63,677 bases of DNA from an uncultured beta proteobacterium. Lineage in GTDB: Bacteria > Pseudomonadota > Gammaproteobacteria > Burkholderiales > Burkholderiaceae_C. The notes under the pieces are model-generated. The model saw only the letters and a program-made list of their open reading frames with translations, had not been told where the DNA came from and did not search any database. The stretch lies in NCBI GenBank assembly GCA_903838565.1, contig CAILZB010000126.1, positions 1 through 63,677 on the forward strand, written 5' to 3'. The position numbers and the translations under genes are program-made. This document shows, piece after piece, positions 1 to 10,977 of the stretch; position 1 is the stretch's first letter; every line of letters starts with the position of its first letter.

Positions 1-1806
<1,806 letters not shown>

Positions 1807-2021
1807 AATTCCTAGGGCGCGCTCGTGAGCGACTGCAACTGACTTGGCTTGGTGGGTTGTGTCAATTTTACCAAGGCAGCGTGCGGCGAATCGGTGCTGA
1901 CGGTGGCGCTGTCGCAGTGCGCGCAAGCGGCACTGCGAGTGGCCATTGAAACGGCTATGCTTGGGCTTGGACCCCGCTGCACGCGCCCCACCCCCTCCAC
2001 AGTCACCACTTCAGGCACGCC

Positions 2022-3500
2022 ATGGACATGAAAACCTCCCCCCTCTCCCTGCTCAAAGACCCGAGCCTGCTCAAGACCGATGCGTTGATCAACGGCCAGT
2101 GGCTCGCCGGCTCCAGCCGCTTTGACATCCTGGATCCGGCCACCGGCCTGAAGCTGGCCGACGTCGCCAACCTCGGTGTAGCCGACGCACAAGCGGCCAT
2201 CGACGCGGCCAACGCCGCCTGGCCCGCCTGGCGCAGCAAGACGGCCAAGGAGCGCAGCATCATCCTGCGCAAATGGTTCGACCTGCTGATGGCAAACCAG
2301 GAGGACCTGGGCCGCATCATGACGGCCGAGCAGGGCAAGCCCTTTGCCGAGGCCAAGGGCGAAGTCGCCTACGGCGCCAGCTTTGTCGAGTGGTTTGCCG
2401 AGGAAGCCAAGCGCGTGAACGGCGAAACCCTGCCGCAGTTCGACAACAACCGCCGCCTGATGGTGATCAAGCAGCCCATCGGCGTATGCGCGGCCATCAC
2501 GCCCTGGAATTTCCCTCTGGCGATGATCACGCGCAAGGTGGCGCCGGCGCTGGCCGCAGGCTGCACCGTCATCATCAAGCCCGCAGAACTCACGCCCTTG
2601 ACGGCACTGGCAGCGGCCGAGTTGGCACTGCGCGCGGGCATTCCCGCGGGCGTGCTCAACATGATCACGGCCGACGCCAGCCAATCCATCGCCGTGGGCA
2701 AGGTGCTGTGCGAAAGCCCGGTGGTGCGTCATATCAGCTTCACCGGCTCCACCGAAGTGGGCCGCATCCTGATGGCGCAGTCGGCGCCGACGGTGAAGAA
2801 GATGTCGCTGGAACTCGGTGGCAATGCGCCCTTCATCGTGTTCGACGACGCCGACATCGACTCCGCCGTCGAAGGCGCCATGGCCAGCAAATACCGCAAC
2901 GCCGGTCAGACCTGCGTCTGCGCCAATCGCTTTTACGTGCAGGAAGGCGTATACGATCAGTTCGTGGCCAAGTTCGCCGCCAAGGTCAAGGGACTCAAGG
3001 TGGGCAACGGCTTCGAGGACGGCGTGATGCAGGGCCCGCTGATCGAGGACGCGGCGATTGAAAAGGTGCAGCGCCATGTGGCCGATGCTGTAGCCAAGGG
3101 CGGCACGGTGGTCGTGGGCGGCAACAAACTGGCCGGCCAATTCTTTGAGCCGACGGTGATCGCCGGCGCCAGCGCCGACATGCTGTGCGCCAAGGAAGAA
3201 ACCTTCGGCCCGTTCGCGCCGGTGTTCCGCTTCAAGACCGAGCAGGAGGCGATTGACGCCGCCAACAACACCGAGTTCGGCCTGGCCAGCTATTTCTACA
3301 GCCGCGACGTGGGCCGCATCTTCCGCGTGAGCGAGGCGCTGGAATACGGCATGGTGGGCATCAACGTGGGCATCCTGGCCACCGAGCATGTGCCCTTCGG
3401 CGGCGTGAAGCAGTCCGGCCTGGGCCGTGAAGGCTCGCACCACGGCATGGACGACTACGTGGAAATCAAGTACCTGTGCATCGGCGACATCCTGAAATAG
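2022..3500 (+). CDS. gabD: NAD(P)-dependent succinate-semialdehyde dehydrogenase
   Basis: Oxidises succinate semialdehyde to succinate, feeding GABA-type carbon into the TCA cycle. At 492 residues it has the normal length for aldehyde dehydrogenases of the GabD clade. The general-base Glu lies in LELGGNAP (about residue 264) and the nucleophilic Cys in GQTCVCANR (about residue 298). The cofactor-site motif ITPWNFPLAM and the C-terminal PFGGVKQSGLGREG are also present. The second Cys two residues after the nucleophile is typical of GabD. The ribosome site before the ATG at 2022 is weak, and an in-frame ATG at 2028 is an alternative start. It is a single-gene unit ended by a strong hairpin terminator. 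Substrate is inferred from overall similarity; a related semialdehyde is possible. Confidence 0.9.
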   Translation: MDMKTSPLSLLKDPSLLKTDALINGQWLAGSSRFDILDPATGLKLADVANLGVADAQAAIDAANAAWPAWRSKTAKERSIILRKWFDLLMANQEDLGRIMTAEQGKPFAEAKGEVAYGASFVEWFAEEAKRVNGETLPQFDNNRRLMVIKQPIGVCAAITPWNFPLAMITRKVAPALAAGCTVIIKPAELTPLTALAAAELALRAGIPAGVLNMITADASQSIAVGKVLCESPVVRHISFTGSTEVGRILMAQSAPTVKKMSLELGGNAPFIVFDDADIDSAVEGAMASKYRNAGQTCVCANRFYVQEGVYDQFVAKFAAKVKGLKVGNGFEDGVMQGPLIEDAAIEKVQRHVADAVAKGGTVVVGGNKLAGQFFEPTVIAGASADMLCAKEETFGPFAPVFRFKTEQEAIDAANNTEFGLASYFYSRDVGRIFRVSEALEYGMVGINVGILATEHVPFGGVKQSGLGREGSHHGMDDYVEIKYLCIGDILK

Positions 3501-3512
3501 GCGAACATCCAA

Positions 3513-3566
3513 CAATCAGTTGAGGACAGAGCTGGCCTGCGTCGCAGTCTGCGGTCTGTCCCCAAA
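3513..3566. repeat. Palindromic repeat family A, copy 1
   Basis: Begins CAATCAGTTGAGGACAGA and ends GGTCTGTCCC. The arms GGACAGA and TCTGTCC pair perfectly, with a variable middle of about 28 bp. Two more copies lie at 11739-11779 and 11782-11840. No coding role is visible. Confidence 0.75.
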
Positions 3567-3579
3567 GGAATCACAACAG

Positions 3580-3616
3580 AAAAAAGCCGGGAGGTCTTGC
3601 GACCTTCCGGCTTTTT
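3580..3616 (+). terminator. Rho-independent terminator of gabD
   Basis: The arm AAGCCGGGAGGTC pairs with GACCTTCCGGCTT (one G-U) around a TTGC loop. It is followed by a run of six T and preceded by a run of A, so it could also stop transcription on the minus strand coming from rhlE. Confidence 0.9.
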
Positions 3617-3639
3617 TCGTATGCGTCCTGCTAGACACG

Positions 3640-3719
3640 CCGCCGCGCCGTGCCGCCCCAAGCAAGGCACGGCCCCCTCGGGGGGCAGCGCATTACACGA
3701 AGTGACAAGCGTGGGGGCG
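3640..3719. repeat. GC-rich intergenic palindromic repeat (family E)
   Basis: Contains the hairpin GCCCCC-TCG-GGGGGC at 3672-3686 and ends in GTGGGGGC. It lies directly downstream of the helicase stop codon. From memory, elements of this type (GGCCCCCTCGGGGGGCAGCG) are common between genes in Comamonadaceae. It may work as a 3' end stabiliser or terminator for the helicase mRNA. Confidence 0.6.
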
Positions 3720-3723
3720 TAAG

Positions 3724-5604
3724 TTACCTGAACGACTTCTTCGCGTCGCGCGGCACGAACACCTTGCCGCCACCGTGCGTGGGTTTGCCAAACGCTGGCT
3801 TGCGCGGTGCGTATTCCGAGCGCGGTGCAAAGCCATCGGCCGGACCGGCGTTGCCGCCGTAGCCGCCCTTGCGCTCAAAACCCTGGCCATCACGCGGACC
3901 GGCATCACGTCCGCCGAAATTTGACTCGCCACGGGGGGCGAACGCGGGCCGGCTGTTGCCCGGGAAACCGCGTTGTGCGTCGGGAAAGCCACGTTGACCG
4001 TCTGGTGCGGGGCCACGGGCATTGCGGTCGTTGAAACCGCCACCACTGGGACGACCCGCGAAGCCACCACGGCTTGGCGGCCGGCTGTCACGCGAGAAGC
4101 GGTCGTTGCCACCACGGTTGTCGCGGTCGCTGAAGTTGCCGCTGGGGCGTGAATCAGGGATGCGCGCCTTGGGTTCCAGGCCCGGGATCACTTCCGACTT
4201 GAAGGGCTGGCGGGTATAGGCTTCGATGTCGAAAATGCGGCGACGGTCGCGCAACTCGGCCATGGTCACAGCCACGCCATCGCGACCGGCGCGTCCCGTG
4301 CGGCCGATGCGGTGCGTATAGTCTTCGGCCTTCATCGGCAAGCCGAAGTTGAACACGTGACTCACGCTGGGAACGTCCAGGCCGCGGGCGGCCACGTCGG
4401 TTGCCACCAGAATCTGCACCTGGCCGTCGCGGAAAGCCATCAGCCTGCGGTTGCGCAAGCCCTGGCTCAGCGCGCCGTGCAGCGCCACGGCAGAGAAGCC
4501 GTCCTGCTGCAAGTCGTTGGCCAGGCCATCGCACTCGATTTGCGTGCTGGAGAAGACGATCGCCTGGGCCATCGTGGTGTCGCGCAGCCAGTGGTCGAGC
4601 AGCTTGCGCTTGTGCTGCAGGTTGTCGGCCCAGAACAGGATCTGCTTGATGTTCTGATGCTTTTCCTGCGGCGAGTCGATCTGCACGCGCTGGGGTTCGC
4701 GCATCACGCGCTGCGCCAGTTGCTGGATGCGCGGCGCGAAAGTGGCGCTGAACATCATGGTCTGCTTGCGCTCGATCGTGAGCTGATTCACTTCGGCCAG
4801 ATCGTCGGAGAAACCCAGGTCCAGCATGCGGTCGGCTTCGTCCACCACCAGGAACTGCACCTTGTCCAGCTTGATCTGCATGGAGCGTTGCAGGTCCAGC
4901 AGGCGGCCAGGAGTGGCGACCACCAGATTGGCATTTTGCAGCTTGGCAATTTGCAATTGATAAGGCATGCCGCCGACGACGTTGGCGATGCGCAAGCCGC
5001 GGCAATGCTTCACCAGGTCGATCGCGTCATGCGCCACCTGCTGCGCCAACTCGCGCGTGGGACACAGAATCAGCGCGCCCGGTGCAGCCGGCTTGAAGTT
5101 GCGCGGATTGGTGGGGTCCTTGCGCTTGTCGCGCTTGGGAGGCGCCTCGCCCTTGGCGGCCGCCTCGGCCACGGCGCGCTCGAACTGGGCTCGCTCCTCG
5201 GCCTGTGCCGCGGCTTCCTGTTGCAGCAAGGTGTGCAGCACGGGCAGCAGGAAGGCGGCGGTTTTTCCGCTACCCGTCTGGCTGGAAACCATCAGGTCGG
5301 TAAAGCGCGCGCCGGCCTTTTCCTGACCTTCGGCCTGCATCGCCAGTGGAATGGTCTTGATCTGCACGGTGGTGGGCTGGGTGAAACCCAGGTCCGCCAC
5401 GGCTTGCAGCAGTTCGGGCGCCAGGCCCATCAGAGCGAAGCCGTTGGGTGTCGTATCCACAACGGCGGGCACGACCTCGGTCGCCACTTCGGTGGGTTCG
5501 GAAAATTCCGGCGTCACCTGGGCATGCGTTTCTGCAGCAAAGGAATCGATGGAGAGGGATTGTGCGGGCGCAATTTCGCCAGCAACGTCAAAAGAGTCGT
5601 TCAT
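3724..5604 (-). CDS. rhlE: DEAD-box ATP-dependent RNA helicase, RhlE type
   Basis: Unwinds RNA duplexes in ribosome assembly or RNA turnover. Visible motifs: Q motif GFTQPTTVQ (73-81), motif I SSQTGSGKT (107-115), PTRELAQ (182-188), DEAD (255-258), SAT (286-288), ARGLDVP, and HRIGRTGRAGRDG. The protein is 626 residues, longer than RhlE core proteins, for two reasons. There is a charged Ala/Glu/Lys-rich insertion at about 128-172 between motifs I and Ia. There is also a roughly 150-residue tail rich in Gly, Arg, Asp and Phe with many RG and GGF units, expected to be disordered and RNA-binding. An N-terminal extension of about 50 acidic residues precedes the Q motif. It is transcribed alone, towards gabD. 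RhlE versus another DEAD-box subfamily is an inference from the tail and motif context. Confidence 0.9.
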   Translation of the reverse strand: MNDSFDVAGEIAPAQSLSIDSFAAETHAQVTPEFSEPTEVATEVVPAVVDTTPNGFALMGLAPELLQAVADLGFTQPTTVQIKTIPLAMQAEGQEKAGARFTDLMVSSQTGSGKTAAFLLPVLHTLLQQEAAAQAEERAQFERAVAEAAAKGEAPPKRDKRKDPTNPRNFKPAAPGALILCPTRELAQQVAHDAIDLVKHCRGLRIANVVGGMPYQLQIAKLQNANLVVATPGRLLDLQRSMQIKLDKVQFLVVDEADRMLDLGFSDDLAEVNQLTIERKQTMMFSATFAPRIQQLAQRVMREPQRVQIDSPQEKHQNIKQILFWADNLQHKRKLLDHWLRDTTMAQAIVFSSTQIECDGLANDLQQDGFSAVALHGALSQGLRNRRLMAFRDGQVQILVATDVAARGLDVPSVSHVFNFGLPMKAEDYTHRIGRTGRAGRDGVAVTMAELRDRRRIFDIEAYTRQPFKSEVIPGLEPKARIPDSRPSGNFSDRDNRGGNDRFSRDSRPPSRGGFAGRPSGGGFNDRNARGPAPDGQRGFPDAQRGFPGNSRPAFAPRGESNFGGRDAGPRDGQGFERKGGYGGNAGPADGFAPRSEYAPRKPAFGKPTHGGGKVFVPRDAKKSFR

Positions 5605-5809
5605 GTATTCATACTCACACGCGAGCCCCGCAACTGTTGTGCGGGTGCTCCGTCAATGGTTAAAAAACATCAACCATCAACCGAAGCTCAGCGCCGGTGG
5701 TCCGGCGCGGTTGACTCCATTGTTGGAGTCCAAGGTGTGAAGGGAGATGCGCAATCAGGCTTGAATTTCAAGCGCAGCCTGCGATTATGGCACAGATCCG
5801 GGTTTACAC

Positions 5810-6385
5810 CTAATCCGCAGTCATCCGTATGAAATTGGCGCGGTAGTGCACCAGTTCGTCGATGGACTCGTGCACGTCGGCCAGTGCCGTGTGGCGCTGC
5901 TGCTTCTTGAAGCTGCTGTAGACGTCGGGCCTCCAGCGCTTGGCCAGCTCCTTGAAGGTGCTGACGTCAACATTGCGGTAGTGAAAAAAGGCTTCCAGCT
6001 TGGGCATGTACTTCACCAGAAAACGTCGGTCCTGGCTGATGCTGTTGCCGCACATGGGTGAGCCGTTTTTCGGCACGTAGTGGCTGAGAAAGGCAATCGT
6101 CTGTGCCTCCGCTTGCGCCTCGGTGACGGTGGAGGCCTTCACCTTGTCGATCAAACCGCTTTTGCCGTGCGTACCCTTGTTCCAGGCGTCCATCTTGTCC
6201 AGTTGTTCGTCGCTCTGATGGATCACGAACACCGGGCCTTCGATGCGCGGCTCCAGGTTCGGACCGGTCACGATCACGGCGATTTCAATCAGGCGATCAA
6301 CGTCGGGTTCCAGTCCCGTCATCTCGCAATCGAGCCAGACGAGGTTTTGGTCGGATTTTCCAAGGAGTGTGAGGTTTTCAGTCAT
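5810..6385 (-). CDS. orn: Oligoribonuclease (3'-5' exoribonuclease)
   Basis: Degrades 2-5 nt RNA and the c-di-GMP breakdown product pGpG to mononucleotides. The 191-residue protein starts [19 protein letters not shown]; the upstream in-frame extension to 6577 is not typical of the family and was rejected. The DEDDh signature is complete: [12 protein letters not shown] (first D and E), SISQDRRF (D), and [11 protein letters not shown] (H and D). It diverges from the M48 protease gene at 6423 with only 37 bp between start codons, so the two must share a compact promoter region. Because the window also carries a GGDEF/EAL protein, Orn would finish c-di-GMP degradation in this cell. Confidence 0.96.
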   Translation of the reverse strand: MTENLTLLGKSDQNLVWLDCEMTGLEPDVDRLIEIAVIVTGPNLEPRIEGPVFVIHQSDEQLDKMDAWNKGTHGKSGLIDKVKASTVTEAQAEAQTIAFLSHYVPKNGSPMCGNSISQDRRFLVKYMPKLEAFFHYRNVDVSTFKELAKRWRPDVYSSFKKQQRHTALADVHESIDELVHYRANFIRMTAD

Positions 6386-6422
6386 GGCCGCGATTGTCGC
6401 CGATGACCTACACTCTGCGCCC

Positions 6423-7724
6423 ATGTCGACCCCGCTTTCTGCTTCCCTGCTGTTCACAATGGTGTTCACCTTCCTGTTGGCCCTGGGCTTGCTGGCCCGA
6501 TTCTGGCTGGCCACGCGCCAGATCCGGCACGTCGCACAGCACCGGGAGCAAGTGCCGGCGGCCTTCGCGCAAAACATCAGCCTGCAAGCCCATCAGAAAG
6601 CGGCCGACTACACGCTCACCAAGACCCAGTTTGGCCTGCTGGAGCTGACCTGGGGAAGCGCGGCGCTGCTAGGCTGGACGCTGCTCGGGGGGCTGGACTT
6701 GCTGAACCAGATTCTGCTGTCCTGGATGGGCGGCGGCATGGTGCAGCAGGTCACGCTGCTGCTGGCCTTCGTGCTGATCAGCGGCGTACTGGACCTTCCT
6801 TTGACGCTGTACCAGACATTCGTGATCGAGGAGCGCTTCGGCTTCAACAAGATGACTCTCAAGCTCTGGTTGATCGACCTGGCCAAGTCATCGGTGCTGG
6901 GCCTGGTGATCGGCTTGCCGCTGGCCGCATTGATCCTTTGGCTCATGGGCGCAGCCGGGCAGCTCTGGTGGCTGTGGGCCTGGTGTGTCTGGACCGGCTT
7001 CAACCTGTTGCTGCTGCTGATTTATCCGACCTTCATCGCGCCACTGTTCAACAAATTCAAACCTTTGGAGGATGTCGCGATCCAGGCGCGGGTGACGGCG
7101 CTAATGCAGCGTTGCGGCTTTGCCGCCAAGGGGCTGTTCGTGATGGACGGCAGCAAACGCAGCGCGCACGCCAACGCCTATTTCACGGGTTTTGGTGCCT
7201 CCAAGCGGGTGGTGTTTTTCGATACCCTGCTGGCCAAGCTCGCACCCGCAGAAGTCGACGCCGTGCTGGCGCATGAACTGGGGCATTTCAAACACAAACA
7301 TGTCCTCAAGCGCATGCTGTCGCTGTTCGCCATGAGCCTGCTGGCGTTTGCGCTGCTGGGCTGGATCAGCACGCAGACCTGGTTCTTCACCGGACTGGGC
7401 GTGCAGCCGAATCTGATGGGAGTGCCCAAGGCCGTGGCTTCCGCCCCGACGGACGCTCTGGCCCTGCTGCTGTTTGCGCTGACCCTGCCGCTGTTGAGCT
7501 TCTTCGTTGCGCCGTTGATGGCGCACTTCTCGCGCACGCACGAGTTCCAGGCCGACGCCTATGCCGTCACCCATACCAGCAGCGCCGACCTGGCCAGCGC
7601 CTTGCTCAAACTGTACGAGGACAACGCCTCCACGCTGACGCCTGACCCGCTGTACGTGCGGGTCTATTACTCGCATCCGGCCGCCTCGGAGCGTCTGGCC
7701 CGAATGGGTGCTGCACTTGGTTGA
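6423..7724 (+). CDS. M48 family metalloprotease, Ste24/CAAX prenyl protease 1-like
   Basis: Integral inner-membrane zinc endopeptidase of 433 residues. The zinc site is [10 protein letters not shown] and the third ligand lies in HEFQADAYA. Several hydrophobic segments occur (about 5-25, 65-90, 100-120, 150-200, 290-315 and 335-360), matching the multi-spanning Ste24 fold rather than the shorter HtpX. In bacteria these enzymes are linked to membrane protein quality control, since CAAX prenylation is absent. The start at 6423 ([17 protein letters not shown]) was preferred over an upstream in-frame ATG that would run antisense through orn. Its 3' end overlaps rsgA by 17 bp, so the two are probably co-transcribed. 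Confidence 0.92.
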   Translation: MSTPLSASLLFTMVFTFLLALGLLARFWLATRQIRHVAQHREQVPAAFAQNISLQAHQKAADYTLTKTQFGLLELTWGSAALLGWTLLGGLDLLNQILLSWMGGGMVQQVTLLLAFVLISGVLDLPLTLYQTFVIEERFGFNKMTLKLWLIDLAKSSVLGLVIGLPLAALILWLMGAAGQLWWLWAWCVWTGFNLLLLLIYPTFIAPLFNKFKPLEDVAIQARVTALMQRCGFAAKGLFVMDGSKRSAHANAYFTGFGASKRVVFFDTLLAKLAPAEVDAVLAHELGHFKHKHVLKRMLSLFAMSLLAFALLGWISTQTWFFTGLGVQPNLMGVPKAVASAPTDALALLLFALTLPLLSFFVAPLMAHFSRTHEFQADAYAVTHTSSADLASALLKLYEDNASTLTPDPLYVRVYYSHPAASERLARMGAALG

Positions 7725-8670
7725 GAAAAAGCTTCTCGACCCAGGACTGGTCGTCGCCAGTTACGGGCGCCACGTGCTGGTGGAGACGCCTGAAGGCCAG
7801 CGCCTGATCTGCCATCCACGCGGCAAGAAAAGCCAGTGCGTCGTGGGCGACCGCGTGCTTTGGCTGGCCTCCGAGGACGAAGGAACGATCGAAAAGATCG
7901 AGGAGCGGCGCAACCTCTTCTATCGTCAGGACGAGGTCCGAACCAAATCTTTTGCATCCAACCTGGATCAGGTCCTGATCCTGATCGCTGCGCAGCCGGA
8001 GTATTCGGAGAGCCAGTTGTCGCGCGCGCTGATTGCCGCCGAAGCGCAGGGCATCACGCCCCTGATCGCGCTCAACAAAAGCGATCTGCGCGGGCCCTTC
8101 GAGCAGGCCTGGCAGCGGCTGGCGCCCTACCGCCGCATGGGTTACGAAATGCTGCCGCTGGCGCTCAAGCCGCGGTCGCAAGGCAGCGAAGAAGCGGGCG
8201 CGATCGCCGACAACTCGAGCAGCTTGCTGCTGCAGCATCTGAGCGGCAAGACCACGCTGGTGCTCGGCCCGTCAGGCTCGGGCAAAAGCACGCTCATCAA
8301 CCTCCTGTTGCCACAGGCCGCCGTGCTCACCGGCGAGATTTCGCAGGCGCTCAATTCCGGCAAGCACACGACCACGAGCACCACCTGGTATTGGGTGGAC
8401 GCGGCGCACACCACGGCACTGATCGACTCTCCAGGGTTTCAGGAATTCGGCCTGCAACACATTGCGGCCATGCAGTTGGCCCAGTGCATGCCCGACATCG
8501 CAGCGCACGCGCAAAACTGCAAGTTCTACAACTGCACGCATCTGCACGAGCCCGGCTGCGGCGTGATCGCTGCGGTGCAACCGGATGGGCTGCACAGCGG
8601 CATCAGCGACAGACGCTACAAAATTTATAGCACCCTGTTTGCCGAGCTGTCCCAGCAACCGCGCTACTGA
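7708..8670 (+). CDS. rsgA: Ribosome small subunit-dependent GTPase A
   Basis: A circularly permuted GTPase that checks late 30S subunit maturation. The 320-residue protein has an N-terminal OB-fold, then permuted G motifs in the order G4 (NKSD), G1 (GPSGSGKST) and G3 (DSPGF). A C-terminal zinc knuckle follows (CKFYNCTHLHEPGCGV, with Cys/Cys/His/Cys ligands). The ATG at 7708 lies inside the end of the M48 gene, suggesting translational coupling. Length and motif order match the family. Downstream, the orphan CobD-like gene converges on it with about 13 bp between stop codons. Confidence 0.96.
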   Translation: MLHLVEKKLLDPGLVVASYGRHVLVETPEGQRLICHPRGKKSQCVVGDRVLWLASEDEGTIEKIEERRNLFYRQDEVRTKSFASNLDQVLILIAAQPEYSESQLSRALIAAEAQGITPLIALNKSDLRGPFEQAWQRLAPYRRMGYEMLPLALKPRSQGSEEAGAIADNSSSLLLQHLSGKTTLVLGPSGSGKSTLINLLLPQAAVLTGEISQALNSGKHTTTSTTWYWVDAAHTTALIDSPGFQEFGLQHIAAMQLAQCMPDIAAHAQNCKFYNCTHLHEPGCGVIAAVQPDGLHSGISDRRYKIYSTLFAELSQQPRY

Positions 8671-8683
8671 AACCGCCGGGCGC

Positions 8684-9658
8684 TTAACCCAGCAGCCTTG
8701 CCAGCGTCAGCAGCGCCAGCAGCACCAACCACATCACGACCGTGCGCCAGACCAGCCCGACGACGCTGCGCAGATGGGCCAACTCAGGTTCGCGCCCGGG
8801 TGTGGACTCGGTGCCCTGATCCATACCGGTGTCCTGCAGGCCCGGCGCAAAAACCGGCTTCAGGACCTCACCGCCGAGCCGCACATTGATCGCGCCAGCC
8901 GTGGCGGCGAGGATGATGCCGTCGTTGTCCTCGGCGTCGCGCTGCGCCTGCGAACGCCAGGCATCGATTGCATCCTCGAAACTTCCGACGACTGCGAATC
9001 CCAGGGCGGTGATGCGCGCCGGCAGCCAGTCGATCAGCCACCAGGCACGGGTCGCGACCGTCTGCAGTGCCTGGCTCACGGGCTGCTGCTGCATCGTGCT
9101 CTTGTATTTCCAATAGCGCGCCACAAATTCGCTCAGCCGATACATGACGGCGCCCATCGGGCCCAGGCCCAGCGCCGCCAGCAACGAGAACCAGCAGAGC
9201 ACGCCAAAGACATGGCGGTGCGCCGCGAGCACCGAGTATTCGATCACGTGGCGGACGATTTCGCGCTTCGGCAAGTCGCTGGCGTCGACCTGCTGCCACT
9301 GCGCCAGCAACTGGCGCGCGCTCTCTTCGTCACCCAACTCAAGCGCGTCCCGGATCTCGGTGAAATGATGGCTGAACTGGCGAAAGCCCAGAGTGAAATA
9401 CAACACCGCCACGCTCCAAAGCACGGCAAACGGCCAACCCAGGAACGAGATCAGGATCCAATGCAGCGTCAGCGCAATGAGCGAGGGCCCCATCACCGCC
9501 AGGGTCCAGGCAAAGCCGCCGTGGTGCGCGCGCCCCGTATCGAAATTGCTGCGCACCCATCGGGTCCAGGCCCGCATGGCGGCGTGCACCGGATTAAGGT
9601 GCGACAGCGGGCGCACCTGCTCAATAAGCAGCGCAAACACAATGGCAAAGAAACTCAT
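8684..9658 (-). CDS. CobD/CbiB- or AmpE-like integral membrane protein
   Basis: A 324-residue membrane protein that opens MSFFAIVFALLIEQVRPLSH, the start typical of the CobD/CbiB family protein annotated in Burkholderiales. Hydrophobic segments lie near residues 1-15, 48-70, 75-95, 155-175, 210-225 and 300-322. True CbiB/CobD makes adenosylcobinamide in cobalamin synthesis, but no cobalamin gene is in this window. The protein also resembles AmpE, an inner-membrane protein linked to cell-wall signalling. Function is therefore not assigned. It sits tail to tail with rsgA, and the Nudix gene upstream is on the same strand with a 41 bp gap. Confidence 0.75.
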   Translation of the reverse strand: MSFFAIVFALLIEQVRPLSHLNPVHAAMRAWTRWVRSNFDTGRAHHGGFAWTLAVMGPSLIALTLHWILISFLGWPFAVLWSVAVLYFTLGFRQFSHHFTEIRDALELGDEESARQLLAQWQQVDASDLPKREIVRHVIEYSVLAAHRHVFGVLCWFSLLAALGLGPMGAVMYRLSEFVARYWKYKSTMQQQPVSQALQTVATRAWWLIDWLPARITALGFAVVGSFEDAIDAWRSQAQRDAEDNDGIILAATAGAINVRLGGEVLKPVFAPGLQDTGMDQGTESTPGREPELAHLRSVVGLVWRTVVMWLVLLALLTLARLLG

Positions 9659-9699
9659 GGCGCAATGATAGCGTCAGTGACGAGGCTCGCCGTCGGCGA

Positions 9700-10419
9700 C
9701 TAAGCCGCGAGGAACCGGTAGAAGTTGCGCAGCATGCCTGCCGTCGCGCCCCAGATGAAGTGTTCCTTGCCCGTATCGAGGTCGTGGAACGGCATGGAAA
9801 ACCACTGGCGCGTCGTGTCCTGCCAGGGCACCTCGTGCCGGCGGTGGTTGGCCGGATCCATCAGAAACTCCAGCGGCACTTCAAACACATCCGCCACCTC
9901 GACCGGATTCGCCGCCAGCGTAAAGCCCGGCTGCACCAAGGCCACGACCGGCGTGATGACAAAGGCCGAGCCCGTGACGTAGATCGGCAACTGCCCCAGC
10001 ACCTGGACAAACTCAGGCGCCAACCCGACCTCCTCCTCGGCTTCGCGCAGCGCGGTCGCCACCGCATCAGCGTCGGTGGGATCGGCCTTGCCTCCGGGAA
10101 AGGCGATCTGCCCCGAATGCGTGGACATGTGCGCCGTGCGGTGCGTCAGCAGCACCGTGGGCTGATCCTGCCGTGGCCCGCGCAGCACGATCGGTATCAG
10201 AACGGATGCGTTGGTGGCGTTGGTTCGATTCGAATAGCGTTTCTCCAGGACCACCTCGGGCGTCCAGTCCGGCGGATTGGCAAAGCGCTGCCGCAGCGCC
10301 GGCGTGAGAAGCGACTCCCGAGGTACGGCAGGCAGATGTGTGTCGACCGCCAGCACCGGGATCTTGCGCGGGTCGAAATTCGGGATCGAAGACAGTGAAA
10401 TCGAGGGATACTGGGACAC
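9700..10419 (-). CDS. Nudix hydrolase, coenzyme A pyrophosphatase type
   Basis: Predicted to cleave CoA or acyl-CoA to 3',5'-ADP and (acyl-)phosphopantetheine. The NuCoA-type motif LLTHRTAHMSTHSGQIAFPG runs directly into the Nudix box GGK...REAEEEVGL, as in E. coli NudL (YeaB). I chose the GTG at 10419 (239 residues), because GGAAG lies about 5 bases upstream. An in-frame TTG at 10431 sits right at the edge of the rplS terminator T-run and has no ribosome site. Transcription probably depends on read-through from rplS or a promoter hidden in the terminator region. Substrate is inferred from the NuCoA motif. Confidence 0.88.
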   Translation of the reverse strand: MSQYPSISLSSIPNFDPRKIPVLAVDTHLPAVPRESLLTPALRQRFANPPDWTPEVVLEKRYSNRTNATNASVLIPIVLRGPRQDQPTVLLTHRTAHMSTHSGQIAFPGGKADPTDADAVATALREAEEEVGLAPEFVQVLGQLPIYVTGSAFVITPVVALVQPGFTLAANPVEVADVFEVPLEFLMDPANHRRHEVPWQDTTRQWFSMPFHDLDTGKEHFIWGATAGMLRNFYRFLAA

Positions 10420-10436
10420 GGTGGCTTCCAAATGAA

Positions 10437-10472
10437 AAAGACCGCCAGGCCTTAAGCTGTGGCGGTCTTTTA
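10437..10472 (-). terminator. Terminator of the rpsP-rimM-trmD-rplS operon
   Basis: On the minus strand AAAGACCGCCA pairs with TGGCGGTCTTT around an AT-rich loop and is followed by a T-run. It lies 16 bp after the rplS stop codon and directly before the Nudix gene start. Confidence 0.9.
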
Positions 10473-10488
10473 GGACAGGGCGAAGGCT

Positions 10489-10866
10489 TTATGCCGCCAC
10501 CACCTTGGCGCGGTTTGGCAGCTTTTCCTTGATACGCGCCGACTTGCCGCTGCGGTCACGCAGATAGTACAGCTTGGCGCGGCGCACATCGCCACGACGC
10601 TTGACTTCGATGCTGGCGATCAGCGGGCTGTACAGCTGGAACGTGCGCTCGACGCCTTCGCCGCTGGAGATCTTGCGCACGATGAAGCCGCTGTTCAGGC
10701 CGCGATTGCGCTTGGCAATCACCACGCCTTCGTAGGCTTGCAGTCGCTTGCGCGTACCTTCAACCACGTTCACGCTCACGATGACGGTGTCGCCAGGGGC
10801 GAATTGGGGAATGACTTTCCCGAGGCGAGCAATTTCTTCTTGCTCCAGGGTTTGAATCAGATTCAT
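10489..10866 (-). CDS. rplS: 50S ribosomal protein L19
   Basis: A structural protein at the 30S-50S interface. The 125-residue product begins [17 protein letters not shown] and contains the L19 hallmarks [37 protein letters not shown] and [20 protein letters not shown]. The start at 10866 was chosen because upstream in-frame residues do not belong to the family. Last gene of the classical rpsP-rimM-trmD-rplS operon, 111 bp after trmD, and closed by a strong terminator. Confidence 0.98.
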   Translation of the reverse strand: MNLIQTLEQEEIARLGKVIPQFAPGDTVIVSVNVVEGTRKRLQAYEGVVIAKRNRGLNSGFIVRKISSGEGVERTFQLYSPLIASIEVKRRGDVRRAKLYYLRDRSGKSARIKEKLPNRAKVVAA

Positions 10867-10977
10867 GATTTCCTTTGAAGATCTTGGGCGCGCCAGCGTC
10901 GGGATTGACGCAAAGGGCTTGCCTCGCACTGCTTGCAGTTTGAGGAAGCGGCCGACCAGAGGATCGAGAGCCTCGGA

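Noticed and set aside
6386..6577. 64-residue N-terminal extension of Orn
   Set aside because: It would run through the divergent M48 gene start and lacks family similarity; MTENLTLLG at 6385 is the normal start.
8684..9658. Assignment as cobalamin biosynthesis enzyme CobD/CbiB
   Set aside because: No other cobalamin gene nearby; family likeness alone is not enough to claim the reaction.
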